From contig WRLR01000018.1 in assembly GCA_009777515.1 (NCBI GenBank), positions 1-48,708 on the forward strand: 48,708 bases of DNA, written 5' to 3'. Shown here in pieces: positions 38,719 to 47,467 of this stretch. Source of the DNA: Oscillospiraceae bacterium (GTDB lineage Bacteria > Bacillota > Clostridia > WRLR01). Under the pieces are notes generated by a model that searched no databases, had not been told where the DNA came from, and saw nothing but the letters and a program-made list of their open reading frames with translations. The position numbers and the translations under genes are program-made. Each line of letters begins with the position of its first letter. Positions within the stretch are counted from its first letter, which is position 1.

Positions 38719-41700
38719 TTAAAAATTTTTGTCCTTAGGGCTTTTGCTGTCCCTTTTTTTTCGGTTTTGAGATAACGGGCTCGGTATTAACAAATAACAT
38801 ACCGCCCCGCCCAGCAAGACTACGCCCGCTATCGTCAGCAATATGACGCCGGCGCTGCCGGTGAGCGGCAGTTTCGCGCGCGGGTAGTTGCGCAGCGCCA
38901 ATGCGCCTTCCTCCAGCCAGTCGCCGCCCTCGCCACCGCCCTCGCCGCCCTCGCCACCCTCGCCGCCACCCTCGCCGCCGACGGGCGCGATGGCCAGTCC
39001 CGCAAAAGGCGATGCCGCGTCGGCGCTGTGGGGCGTAATGGCCATATCCAATGAGCCATCTATCTCTATCAGCCACTGGTTGAGGGGCAATTGGTAGCCT
39101 GCGAGCGTATCCGTTTCTACCAGCATATAATGTCCGGCGCCCAAACCATCAAACGCCACGCGGCCACCCGCCGCGCTCGATTCGAATACTGGATCGCCCC
39201 AGCACCCGGACAGCCCGTCCACCGCCAGCCATTCATGCGCATGGCCGTATTCGTCCCACGCATCGCAGCGGTACAGCGCGAACGCCACATTCTCCATCGG
39301 CCCGCCCTGTTCATCGATTTTGTAGAACACAAGCCCGGTTGTGCCTGCCGTGACAAGCGGCTCGTTAAAGACTTCGACCGCGCCAAAGGACTCGTACGGG
39401 ACGAATCCCCCATCCACAAGCTGCCCCAAGCTCGACTCAAAGGGGATCTGGAAATAGAAGAACGTAAGGTGTTCGTCCAAGTCGCCGTGCGCGCCGACGT
39501 CGCAGCCTTTTGGCCCGAGATAGCCCGGGGGCGCCTCTTTTTCGTAAAGGGCGTATAGTATGTCAAATCCGGCGAAGCTGGGCTGCGAGTACAGCTCTTT
39601 TGTGAAGACGATAGAGCCGTCCTCCGTCATGCCGTCCTCGATATAGTAGAATGTATGGCCGCCGGCTATGAAGCTCTCCGGGTACCCGCGTGCGGCGGCC
39701 AACGCCATGTTCTCGTCGAAATTCCTTGTGTAGACGATATTGACGTACATGCCGAATTCCACGCCGTTGATCGGCGCGCCCGTGTTTGAATTTTTCTTCG
39801 TTATGAGCAGGTCTGACACATCGAGGTTGTTTCTCCCATATGAGCTGTCGACATTGAACCCTTCCAAAATCAGCTCGTCGCCATAGGACAGGACGGTTAT
39901 CTTGTTGGAATATATGTCGCTGTCCGAATTAAACGCCCGGACGAAGTAAGTGATTCGCACGGGGGCCCCGTCGGGGAACCAGAAGTCCAGGCTTTGCTGA
40001 CTGTTTATCCTGTATGTCCACGGCATCGCGCCGCTCTCGGTGGCATGCGTCGCAAGGACCGGCGCCACGGGCGTCCACTCGCCGTCCACATCGTATTTTT
40101 CGCGCGTCCAGAATTTCAATGTGTTTGCGATATAGCCAAGGTTATCGCTCATGCGGTCTTCGGCCAGGTACATCCCTGCGGTCGAAGATGCCGGCAGGAC
40201 CTTTTGCCCCAGCGAGTTGATGACGATCTCCACCGACGCGGTGCCCCCGGCGTTGACGATCGCGGTCTTTTGCACGGGCTCCGCGCCGACGTCCACCGTA
40301 CAGACATTTTCGTAATTTCCGAGCTTTATTGTGTTTTTTGCGGTGCGCTTGCCCAAGTCCGCGTCGTCGTTGATTTTCAATGAGTACCTGACTGTCCAGT
40401 AATAGTCGTCGTAATAGTGAAGGTCGCCGTTTGCCTCGCCCAGCATTTCGGGGCGCATCGCAGGGGCGACGATATCGGTTGGCTTTACCACGGCTCCGCC
40501 CGGCTCGAACGCCAATGTGCTCGTCGCGCCGCCGTTATACGCCTGCAGGTCAAAAAAATTGTACGATATGACGCCCTTTGCGGTTTCCAAATCATTTTCG
40601 ATTAGGTCGATAACAAGCGGGGCGTCCGCATAGTCATACGGGCCATAAAAATTGCTGGCGTCAAATTCGGCGCGGAACGTGTACGGCATATATTCGAGCG
40701 TTTCGGCGTCGAACGTGTCCGTGAATATTTTCGCTTCGTTAAGCAGCTTGACATTGAACAGGACCGTGTAGTCGACCCTGTCGCCTACGACCTGCGCCTG
40801 CTTGTAGATGGGGTAGCGCGCCCTTGCGTCGGCCGCCGCATAGGGTATATTCCATATGAATTCGGGCCCCGGGAGGTAATACACGGTAGATTCGTTTTTT
40901 ACGCTTGGCTGGATGGCTGCCGTCGCCTCGATGCCTTTTAGGAAATCCAGAATTGTCGCCATGCCCGGGTGGCCGTCCACCGGAGCGTCCAGCGGCGTTT
41001 TGTAACTCACGGTGACAGTTGTGTCCTGCGTAAACGGGGAGCGGCTGGCGTCCATCGGGCTGCCTGCGGACCTGTCCGCGTAGTTATGGTCGCCGACGTC
41101 GACAGCGCCGCCAGGGTTGAAGAACAAGCTCCAGTCGCACTCGGGCCATTTATATGTCGTAGGGTTGTAAACCAGCGACATGTTTTGCCCCGGCGCAGGG
41201 TAAGCGGCGCTATAGTCGCTGTAGTATGCGCCGCCGGAATAGTATTGGCCCTGTTCGTTTACGCTGAATACGACCGGCGCAAACGCGCTGTCGCTGCAGT
41301 CGACGCGGAAGTCGATAGCTTCATATAGGGGCAATTCGACATTTCCGTCGACGGTCCAGTAATCCGTATGCAAATACAATTTGTCCTCGAACCATACGGG
41401 CATGTCATACAGTTCCCCGGGGATGAAATACTCTATTTCCCATTGAATATAGTCCCCATATACATCGTCGCCAAAGACCAGCTCCCCGGATTTCGAGACG
41501 CTTGCCGCGCCGCGCGGGACGGTCACGCCGGGGCTGGTCGTGGAATCTTCGTCGCCCCCTGGGTCGCCGATGTGCAATGAGTTTTTCATGATCACGTTGG
41601 CGAGGCTCGTAGATGTGACGTCTACCGTGTATACGAACTCCACGCGGTAGACGTCCCCAGCCAAGCCGTCCGCGATGCCATCGGGGATGGTGAAAGTGAA

Positions 41701-43767
41701 GCCTCCTTCGTCGGCGCCGCCGCCCCCGCCGCCCCCAGAACCGGCGGCATTGAAAACCAGGTTGAGCGGCGGACCCGCCGGGGACGTATGCGTTACGTTA
41801 TATACAGTTGCCCCGTTTTGATCTTTAAATATTAGTTGCAAAGTGCCTACCGGGTCCATTCCGGCATTCTCAAACGCGTCTGTGACCGTCCAGTTGTTGA
41901 GTTTTGTGCTGTAGTCGCCGATCGTCGCGGTCCAGGCGATCGTGTCGGTCGCCGCGTCATACTTGCCGGATTTGGCGCTGAATATGCTGCCGATCCAGGC
42001 GGAGCTGGAATCGGCGCCATGCAGTTGCTCGCCGCCGCCCCCGTCGCCGCCGTCTCCCCCGTCGTCGCTGCCCGGGCCGTATGCCTCGATCCTGTTCCCT
42101 ATGCGGTTTGAATATGTGAGCGGCGTGGGCGATCCATGCGCCTCTATGATTTGGCCAAAATCAAAGGTATAGGTCAGCCTCATGGACTCCCCGTCGGGGA
42201 TTATAAAATCGCTGTCGAAAAGTATTTCAAAGCTTTTATTGTCACCCGCCCATTTGACTTCGTATTCGGTGGCGGGAATGACGGCGCCGTCGAAGAAAAT
42301 CTCGATGTCCGAGACGAAGTCGGATAGAGCTTTTCCGGCGAAAATGTCTTCGAGTGTAATGCCGGCGCCGCGCATGGGGGTGTCCATGATCCGGCTTACG
42401 ATTATGTCGCCGTCATGGGCCGTGAATGTGATCCTGTAGTCAATTTTTCGCGTAGCTGCGTTATATCCGCCGCCGGTCTTTCGCACATCCAGGGTAGGCG
42501 CGTCGTCCGGGTCGTCTCCGGGGTCGTCGCCGGGGTCGTCTCCAGGGTCGTCGCCGGGATCGTCGCCGGGGTCGTCATCTTCCGGCCTCACGGTAATGGT
42601 CGTATCGTTGCCGAAAATGAATGTGTCACCGCTTTCTTGCTTTATGAACTGGGCCTGAAACCCCACCCAAAACGACAATATTTCATAGGGGTGCTCCAAA
42701 AGGTTAGTACCTTCGGTCTCTATAATGTCGTCATCTTCCAGCTTTACGTCGTAAAACTGTACCTTGATAAACCCCCCGTCTTCAACTGTGGAGTCGATAG
42801 TATATTTGCCGATCGGTTTAATCGGGTTATAGTCCAAATATATATCGCCCGTCCCTGCATACAGGATGTCGACCCCGGGCGGCAGGGAATATGTGAGCCA
42901 ACCGTCGTCGCCGTATTCCGGGTACGACATGGTTGCGCCGATTATCTGCGGCGCGAAAAAGGCTATATCGAAGTTATAGTCGGTATCGTATTCGAATATG
43001 CTGTCGATAGGAATCGTTACGTATAACTCGTCGCGGATTTGGAAATCGTCTTGAAAGTTCGCGAGATTGAATAAATCTGTCAAACTTGCCGGTGCTATGC
43101 CGATAAAACCATCCGAATCGCCGGCGGGCGCTGGCGCAGGCGCGAGATCGGCGGAGAGCGTGGGCATGGGCATGAGATCGGCGTCTGGCGCAGGCGCGAG
43201 ATCAGCGTCGGCCGCAGGCGCAGGCGCGGGAGTGGGCGTGGGAGTGGGCGTGGCATTTATATCATCGTCTGGTTCAGAGGAACCATCAATAAGTGATTGG
43301 CCGCCAGCCTCGGGCGTAGCTGATAAATCCGGCGCTGCATCCGGCGCCGGCGTGGCAGTCGAATCCTCGTCCGCCCCCGGTGTCGCCGACAGATCATCCG
43401 AATCGCCCGGCGCTGCGCCGGCGAGCACGCCATCACCCTGCACGTTCGCTGTTTCCGGATCATCCCCTGAAGCGCTCGCCACATCCAAGGATTTATCCGG
43501 CTCACCGGCCGCATCATAATCGTCCTCAGGCGTGCCGACCGTACCCAAAACAGACTCTGTATTCCCCGGCGCGGCGCTTGCGGTTGCATTTACATTGAGC
43601 GCAAGCGGGGCTATATTTGCCAATATAACTATTAAGACAAGTATGCAATAGAAAATTTTGGCATGGGCAGGTTTGCAATCGGCAAATTTAACAGATTTGG
43701 CAGATTTAGCAAATTTGATGGAACTATATATTTTTTCTTTTTTATGCTTCCCGCATGATTTAACCAT
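38719..43767 (-). CDS. Large LPxTG tip adhesin/pilin with SpaA-type domains
   Basis: A 1,682-residue surface protein. A long basic N-terminus precedes a signal helix (about 39-63, IFYCILVLIVILANIAPLAL). Residues 65-225 are an acidic Asp/Ala/Pro linker with ADLAPAPDADL repeats, and a DDPGDDPG repeat is near 413-435. Several large beta domains follow, with isopeptide-pilin or adhesin-like features, then two SpaA/prealbumin-like units (LLITKKNSNTGAPINGVEFGMY near 1360, LVFYKIDEQGGPMENVAFALY near 1500). The end has LPLTG (1633-1637), a helix and a basic tail. As first gene of the pilus operon with no VYPK motif seen, it is likely the tip. No good ribosome site precedes the ATG; a 124-nt gap separates it from the pilin gene. 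Confidence 0.92.
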   Translation of the reverse strand: MVKSCGKHKKEKIYSSIKFAKSAKSVKFADCKPAHAKIFYCILVLIVILANIAPLALNVNATASAAPGNTESVLGTVGTPEDDYDAAGEPDKSLDVASASGDDPETANVQGDGVLAGAAPGDSDDLSATPGADEDSTATPAPDAAPDLSATPEAGGQSLIDGSSEPDDDINATPTPTPTPAPAPAADADLAPAPDADLMPMPTLSADLAPAPAPAGDSDGFIGIAPASLTDLFNLANFQDDFQIRDELYVTIPIDSIFEYDTDYNFDIAFFAPQIIGATMSYPEYGDDGWLTYSLPPGVDILYAGTGDIYLDYNPIKPIGKYTIDSTVEDGGFIKVQFYDVKLEDDDIIETEGTNLLEHPYEILSFWVGFQAQFIKQESGDTFIFGNDTTITVRPEDDDPGDDPGDDPGDDPGDDPGDDPDDAPTLDVRKTGGGYNAATRKIDYRITFTAHDGDIIVSRIMDTPMRGAGITLEDIFAGKALSDFVSDIEIFFDGAVIPATEYEVKWAGDNKSFEILFDSDFIIPDGESMRLTYTFDFGQIIEAHGSPTPLTYSNRIGNRIEAYGPGSDDGGDGGDGGGGEQLHGADSSSAWIGSIFSAKSGKYDAATDTIAWTATIGDYSTKLNNWTVTDAFENAGMDPVGTLQLIFKDQNGATVYNVTHTSPAGPPLNLVFNAAGSGGGGGGGADEGGFTFTIPDGIADGLAGDVYRVEFVYTVDVTSTSLANVIMKNSLHIGDPGGDEDSTTSPGVTVPRGAASVSKSGELVFGDDVYGDYIQWEIEYFIPGELYDMPVWFEDKLYLHTDYWTVDGNVELPLYEAIDFRVDCSDSAFAPVVFSVNEQGQYYSGGAYYSDYSAAYPAPGQNMSLVYNPTTYKWPECDWSLFFNPGGAVDVGDHNYADRSAGSPMDASRSPFTQDTTVTVSYKTPLDAPVDGHPGMATILDFLKGIEATAAIQPSVKNESTVYYLPGPEFIWNIPYAAADARARYPIYKQAQVVGDRVDYTVLFNVKLLNEAKIFTDTFDAETLEYMPYTFRAEFDASNFYGPYDYADAPLVIDLIENDLETAKGVISYNFFDLQAYNGGATSTLAFEPGGAVVKPTDIVAPAMRPEMLGEANGDLHYYDDYYWTVRYSLKINDDADLGKRTAKNTIKLGNYENVCTVDVGAEPVQKTAIVNAGGTASVEIVINSLGQKVLPASSTAGMYLAEDRMSDNLGYIANTLKFWTREKYDVDGEWTPVAPVLATHATESGAMPWTYRINSQQSLDFWFPDGAPVRITYFVRAFNSDSDIYSNKITVLSYGDELILEGFNVDSSYGRNNLDVSDLLITKKNSNTGAPINGVEFGMYVNIVYTRNFDENMALAAARGYPESFIAGGHTFYYIEDGMTEDGSIVFTKELYSQPSFAGFDILYALYEKEAPPGYLGPKGCDVGAHGDLDEHLTFFYFQIPFESSLGQLVDGGFVPYESFGAVEVFNEPLVTAGTTGLVFYKIDEQGGPMENVAFALYRCDAWDEYGHAHEWLAVDGLSGCWGDPVFESSAAGGRVAFDGLGAGHYMLVETDTLAGYQLPLNQWLIEIDGSLDMAITPHSADAASPFAGLAIAPVGGEGGGEGGEGGEGGGEGGDWLEEGALALRNYPRAKLPLTGSAGVILLTIAGVVLLGGAVCYLLIPSPLSQNRKKRDSKSPKDKNF

Positions 43768-43856
43768 TGCGCAATACCAACGGATATATGAGCAAAACTA
43801 AAGCCATGTGCTAAAATGGTTTTTGACGGGAACACATAAATTATAAAAAAATCGTC

Positions 43857-44002
43857 GGCTCGGAAAATGCGATTTCCCTCGCCTTACGCCCGCGAAGCGG
43901 GCGCGCGGCGCATTGTACCCGCGCGCCGCGATTCGCCGCGATAGTGTTCACGCCGCCAAGCTTTCGTGCCATGCTGGTGGCGGTACCCGTCATGAACACT
44001 AT
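43857..44002 (-). repeat. Multi-hairpin dispersed element, copy 2
   Basis: Reads on the minus strand. H1: arms at 44002-43993 and 43950-43941 (10 bp perfect, extendable to about 15 with one wobble and one mismatch). H2: 9-bp GC stem 43900-43908 with 43919-43927. H3: 43887-43893 with 43897-43903, perfect, sharing bases with H2 so the two may alternate. H4: 43857-43868 with 43872-43883. Its end runs into a T-run on the minus strand (seven Ts at 43844-43850). The word GGCACGAAAG in the H1 loop is identical in copy 1. It lies upstream of the pilus operon. Confidence 0.75.
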
Positions 44003-44012
44003 TGCCCGCTTA

Positions 44013-44061
44013 CCGCCATGCACCTTCAGCGAATTACTAACAATCACTAAGTGCATGGCGG
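44013..44061. repeat. Perfect 11-bp inverted repeat beside element copy 2
   Basis: ccgccatgcac at 44013-44023 pairs with gtgcatggcgg at 44051-44061 around a 27-nt loop. It begins 10 nt from the end of the multi-hairpin element and may be an extension of it present only in this copy. Confidence 0.6.
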
Positions 44062-44353
44062 CTGAAGTCCGATTTTGTTTGTATTCTATTTTATGTAATG
44101 AAGCGACTATACAGATGTAAATAGGTATTTACCCTAACAAACGGTAGGTAATCTATTATTTAGTCTATTTATCTTCCCAAATGTGTAACTGCGTTTAAAT
44201 GTTTATCATAATTGGTGATATGAATAGAATATATGAACGCTTTTATTAATCCGTTCATTAACGTTCTATAAAAGAAGAATGGCGCCGTGCGTGGAAATCA
44301 ATAGGGCAGAGATGCTATATGCTTTCATTTAAATTCGCAATATGTTTGTTTAA
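44062..44353. other. AT-rich gene-free stretch between histidine kinase and pilus operon
   Basis: Together with 43768-44061 this is the longest gene-free region (about 585 bp). Apart from the two repeats listed it holds AT-rich DNA with weak dyads: ggtatttacc near 44126 with a ggtaggtaat copy near 44145, and gaacg...cgttc around 44233-44269. No open frame with a ribosome site, no tRNA and no known riboswitch form was seen. Both flanking genes are on the minus strand, so pilus operon promoters should lie in 43768-43860. Confidence 0.5.
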
Positions 44354-46798
44354 TCAGATTAGGTGCTTGCGCAGAGTTTTTAGGACTTCGTCGAAGTCCA
44401 GGGGCTTGCCTATGTGGGCGCTCATGCCCGCTTCTATGCATTTTTCCACGTCTTCGCGGAAAACGTTGGCCGTCATGGCCACGATGGGGACCTTGCCGGC
44501 TTCAGGCGCGGCGAGCGCGCGGATGCGGCGCGTCGCGTCATAGCCGTCCATCTCCGGCATTTGGATGTCCATCAGGATCATGTCGTACTTGCTTGGGCTT
44601 TCTGTGAACATCCTCACCGCTTCCAGGCCGTTTTCCGCGCACTCGACGGCGATATTAGTGGGCTCGAGCAGCGTTATCACGATCTCCCGGTTAATGTCCA
44701 CGTCTTCCGCCAGCAATATGCACCGGCCGTTAAATATGCCTGCGCCGTTCGCGGGTTGGGCATCCCCAGAGGCGTCAGTCGCCGCGCCTGCATCCGCATA
44801 GCCGGCTCCACCTGTCGCCGCGCCTGCAGCTGTGCCCGCTTCCGCCGTCCTCCCTGGGTACGCGGGCGTCCCGCCCGCCCCCGCCGCAGCGCTCCCCGCC
44901 GCCGCTTCGGTCGCCCCCGCCGTCCTCCCTGGGTACGCGGGCGTCCCGCCCGCCTCCGCCGCAGCGCTCCCCGCCGCCGCTTCGGTCGCTGCCGCCGTTT
45001 CTGCGGCTTTTTTCAGGCTTACCGAAAACGAAAACACGGACCCCTTGCCGGGCTCGGACGTAATCCATATGCGGCCGTCCATCATCTCGACAATGCGCTT
45101 TGATATGACGAGCCCCAGCCCCGTGCCCCCGTACTTGCGCGTCGTGCTGCTTTCCGCCTGCCCGAACGCGGTGAACAGGCGCGCCTGCTGCTCGTCGCTT
45201 ATGCCTATGCCCGTGTCCGCCACGTCGACCTGTATCTCGCACGAACTGCCCGAATCACTCAACAGGTATGCGCCGAGGCTGACGGCGCCTTGCTCCGGCG
45301 TAAATTTAACGGCATTGCTGAGCAGGTTGGTCACGACCTGCGCCAGGCGCTGTTCGTCGCCTATCAATAGGCGCGGGATGCGCTCGTCGATGCTGGATGT
45401 GAAGTCTATGCTTTTTTCGGCCACGCGGAACGTTATGATATTGATGATTTTGCGGAACATGTCGTCCAGGCTGAATATGATCGGCGACAGCTCCAGTTTG
45501 TCCGCCTCGATCTTGGACATGTCCAGTATGTCGTTGATTATACCCAGCAGATGCGCGGAAGCGCTGTCGATCTTTTCCAGGGCATAGTCCTTCCTCGCGG
45601 GTTCCGGGCTGGACAACCCTATGGCGGCCATACCGATGATCGCGTTCATCGGCGTGCGTATCTCGTGGCTCATGTTGGCGAGGAAATCGCTCTTCGCCTG
45701 GCTCGCTTCCTCCGCCTTTATCGTCAGTTCCAACAGATCGTTGTTTTGCTTGTGGATTTCGCTGATCATGTCGCGGTAGTCGCTGACGTCCGTCAGCATT
45801 ATGATGTTGCCCGTTTCTTTTGCCCGCTCGTAGACCTTGCGGCAGTTGAGCGTGTATGTATGCTTTTCGCCGCCCGGTAGCGCTATGGTGCACTCGCCGT
45901 TCGCCTCCATGCCGCTTTTAATGGAAGCAAGCACGTCGGGCGGCTTCATGTCGACGGCCACGCCGCCCAGGTAATCGATGAACGAACCCGTTTTTGTGCG
46001 GCCGACCGTCATGGCGAAGGCATTGAAAACGTCGATCGCCCGCTGGTTGACGTCGATGATTACGTGCCGCTCGTTGCTGATGACGATCAGGTCGTCCAGG
46101 GAGTCCATCGTGCTGGAAAAAAGGGCCGTTTTTATGTTAAACAACTGGGAGCGGTAGGCGACGAACACAAACAGGATAAATGTAAAAAAGAAGCCCAGCG
46201 GCGTGAGGTCGTGCGCGAAAGGTATTTTCCCGAATGTGTACAGTAAATTGATCGTGTACGGGATCAGCAGGGCGACGCCGGTGAGGATCAACAGGGGGTT
46301 GTCGCGTGACGATTTTATAATGTACGCAATCAACAGGATGAACGCCACGAGGATCAATAGAAAGTCCATGACCATGTGCACCCAAAAAACCGGGGCGCGT
46401 GGGGGCATGGGAAAACTATAATTTATAAAATATAGATGATGGAGGGGGTTTGTCGCCATGCAAAGTATGTCGACTGCGGGCAATATTATGAATGCATTGC
46501 GCACCGCCTTTATATCGGTCAAAGGGGATTTGATGAAGTTCAATATGAACCAGGAGACTCCGAACGGTATGATGCATACCACTGACATGCGCAACGTGTA
46601 TACAACGGGGTAGTAATCGTAATGTATGACCATCGTTATTGCGTTCAACAGCGTCCAGGCGATTATCTCCACGCCAAGGATGAAAAAACTGCGCAACCGA
46701 CGGTTTCGCATATCGCTGAACCAAAAAAGCCCCAGAATATATGCCACAGCAAAGCATATGAACAGTGAAATTATGAAAAAAACCAGAACACCGGCCAT
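44354..46798 (-). CDS. Seven-helix hybrid sensor histidine kinase
   Basis: An 814-residue membrane kinase. Seven hydrophobic helices in residues 1-215 match the 7TM-HisK sensor type. A PAS-like region (about 225-330) follows, then the phosphoacceptor box FLANMSHEIRTPMNAIIGM (His near 376), and an ATPase domain with NLLSNAVKFTP, DVADTGIGIS and GGTGLGLVISKRIVE. After an Ala/Gly-rich linker (about 600-685) with a 25-residue duplication comes a receiver domain with Asp near 740 (YDMILMDIQMPEMDGY) and Lys in HIGKPL. No Hpt domain or output regulator is nearby, so it would pass phosphate to a partner encoded elsewhere. AGGA precedes the ATG by about 9 nt. Confidence 0.94.
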   Translation of the reverse strand: MAGVLVFFIISLFICFAVAYILGLFWFSDMRNRRLRSFFILGVEIIAWTLLNAITMVIHYDYYPVVYTLRMSVVCIIPFGVSWFILNFIKSPLTDIKAVRNAFIILPAVDILCMATNPLHHLYFINYSFPMPPRAPVFWVHMVMDFLLILVAFILLIAYIIKSSRDNPLLILTGVALLIPYTINLLYTFGKIPFAHDLTPLGFFFTFILFVFVAYRSQLFNIKTALFSSTMDSLDDLIVISNERHVIIDVNQRAIDVFNAFAMTVGRTKTGSFIDYLGGVAVDMKPPDVLASIKSGMEANGECTIALPGGEKHTYTLNCRKVYERAKETGNIIMLTDVSDYRDMISEIHKQNNDLLELTIKAEEASQAKSDFLANMSHEIRTPMNAIIGMAAIGLSSPEPARKDYALEKIDSASAHLLGIINDILDMSKIEADKLELSPIIFSLDDMFRKIINIITFRVAEKSIDFTSSIDERIPRLLIGDEQRLAQVVTNLLSNAVKFTPEQGAVSLGAYLLSDSGSSCEIQVDVADTGIGISDEQQARLFTAFGQAESSTTRKYGGTGLGLVISKRIVEMMDGRIWITSEPGKGSVFSFSVSLKKAAETAAATEAAAGSAAAEAGGTPAYPGRTAGATEAAAGSAAAGAGGTPAYPGRTAEAGTAAGAATGGAGYADAGAATDASGDAQPANGAGIFNGRCILLAEDVDINREIVITLLEPTNIAVECAENGLEAVRMFTESPSKYDMILMDIQMPEMDGYDATRRIRALAAPEAGKVPIVAMTANVFREDVEKCIEAGMSAHIGKPLDFDEVLKTLRKHLI
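44844..44993 (-). repeat. 75-bp in-frame tandem repeat in the histidine kinase linker
   Basis: Two copies, 44844-44918 and 44919-44993, differ at very few bases and encode a 25-residue unit with GGTPAYPGRTA. Each contains the palindrome GCGGGC-gtccc-GCCCGC next to a gtaccc-type word, a form that looks like an intergenic palindromic repeat rather than ordinary coding DNA. Confidence 0.85.
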
Positions 46799-46837
46799 TG
46801 ATCAGATCCTGAATTGTTGTAAAGACAGTTTTAGTAA

Positions 46838-46975
46838 CTTAATAACTCGTAACACAAATAAAAAACGAGTTATTAAGATACTAACGCCGCGCAACGCGCG
46901 GTGCGGGCGCGTCGCGCCCGTGAGGCAGGGGAAATCGCATTTTCCTTGCCGCCTTGGGTTGCGGGCGAAGCCCGC
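46838..46975 (+). repeat. Multi-hairpin dispersed element, copy 3, with a different first hairpin
   Basis: H2: CCGCGC-aac-GCGCGG (46887-46901). H3: perfect 8-bp arms 46904-46911 and 46913-46920. H4: 46924-46934 with 46940-46950, fully paired counting two G-T wobbles. An extra H5 GCGGGC-gaa-GCCCGC (46961-46975) is followed by tttataaa. In place of the H1 of the other copies stands an unrelated AT-rich hairpin with perfect 13-bp arms (46838-46850 and 46865-46877). It fills the space between the histidine kinase and tautomerase genes. Confidence 0.75.
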
Positions 46976-46984
46976 TTTATAAAT

Positions 46985-47212
46985 TTACACCGGTTTGCCG
47001 TGGTCTATCAGCATTTTGTCCCGGAGCGGCTCGATGACGGCCTTTGCCACATCGTTTTCCCAGGCGTCGCGCTCAATGTCCTCGTACACGACGGTGAACG
47101 CTGTCTCCGGCGCGCCCATGGCCTCGCTGGCTGCTTTGACGACGGCCTCGGCCGCCTTCTTCTTTGTATCGGCATCCCTGCCGCTGTATGCCCTGATGTG
47201 AATAAATGGCAT
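46985..47212 (-). CDS. 4-oxalocrotonate tautomerase-like protein
   Basis: A 75-residue tautomerase-fold protein, the usual length for 4-OT-like subunits that assemble as hexamers or dimers of trimers. Pro2 becomes the N-terminal catalytic base once Met is removed (MPFIHIRAYSGRD), and an Arg follows in SGRDADTKKK. The family interconverts enol and keto forms of 2-keto acids, and some members have dehalogenase or other side activities. GGAGGT stands 6 nt before the ATG. Its position near an FAH-family gene is not close enough to claim a pathway. Confidence 0.92.
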   Translation of the reverse strand: MPFIHIRAYSGRDADTKKKAAEAVVKAASEAMGAPETAFTVVYEDIERDAWENDVAKAVIEPLRDKMLIDHGKPV

Positions 47213-47338
47213 TTGATTACCTCCGAACGTAGTTAACGAGTAACGAGTGTTAATTACCCATATCTAACATAACATACCATAACATACGCGCAAAAAATGA
47301 TCAATCGTTAATGCCATGCCGTATATGCGAGCCATATA

Positions 47339-47415
47339 TGTGCATTTAGCTTGTGCCTTTAGTTTGTGCTTTGATCCAGTGCCTTGAATCTGCGCATTTA
47401 ACTTGCGCCTTGACA
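47339..47415. repeat. 13-bp degenerate repeats upstream of the aldo/keto reductase
   Basis: Units of the form tgtgc(a/c)tttagct occur at 47339, 47352, 47365, 47391 and 47404, mostly in 13-bp register (one stretch is 26 bp). The last runs into the -35 box of the promoter below. Before them, 47229-47243 has two aacgagt words in a row, the same word as in the palindrome of element copy 3. Confidence 0.65.
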
Positions 47416-47439
47416 TGGGCGCGGGCGGATTAATATAAT
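47410..47439 (+). promoter_or_regulatory. Consensus sigma-A promoter of the aldo/keto reductase
   Basis: TTGACA at 47410-47415 and TATAAT at 47434-47439, both perfect matches, are 18 nt apart and 29 nt upstream of the start codon. This is the best promoter in the window and implies strong, little-regulated expression, apart from any protein binding the repeats that touch its -35 box. Confidence 0.8.
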
Positions 47440-47467
47440 TTTCGTATAAAACGAAGGAGGGTTTCAT

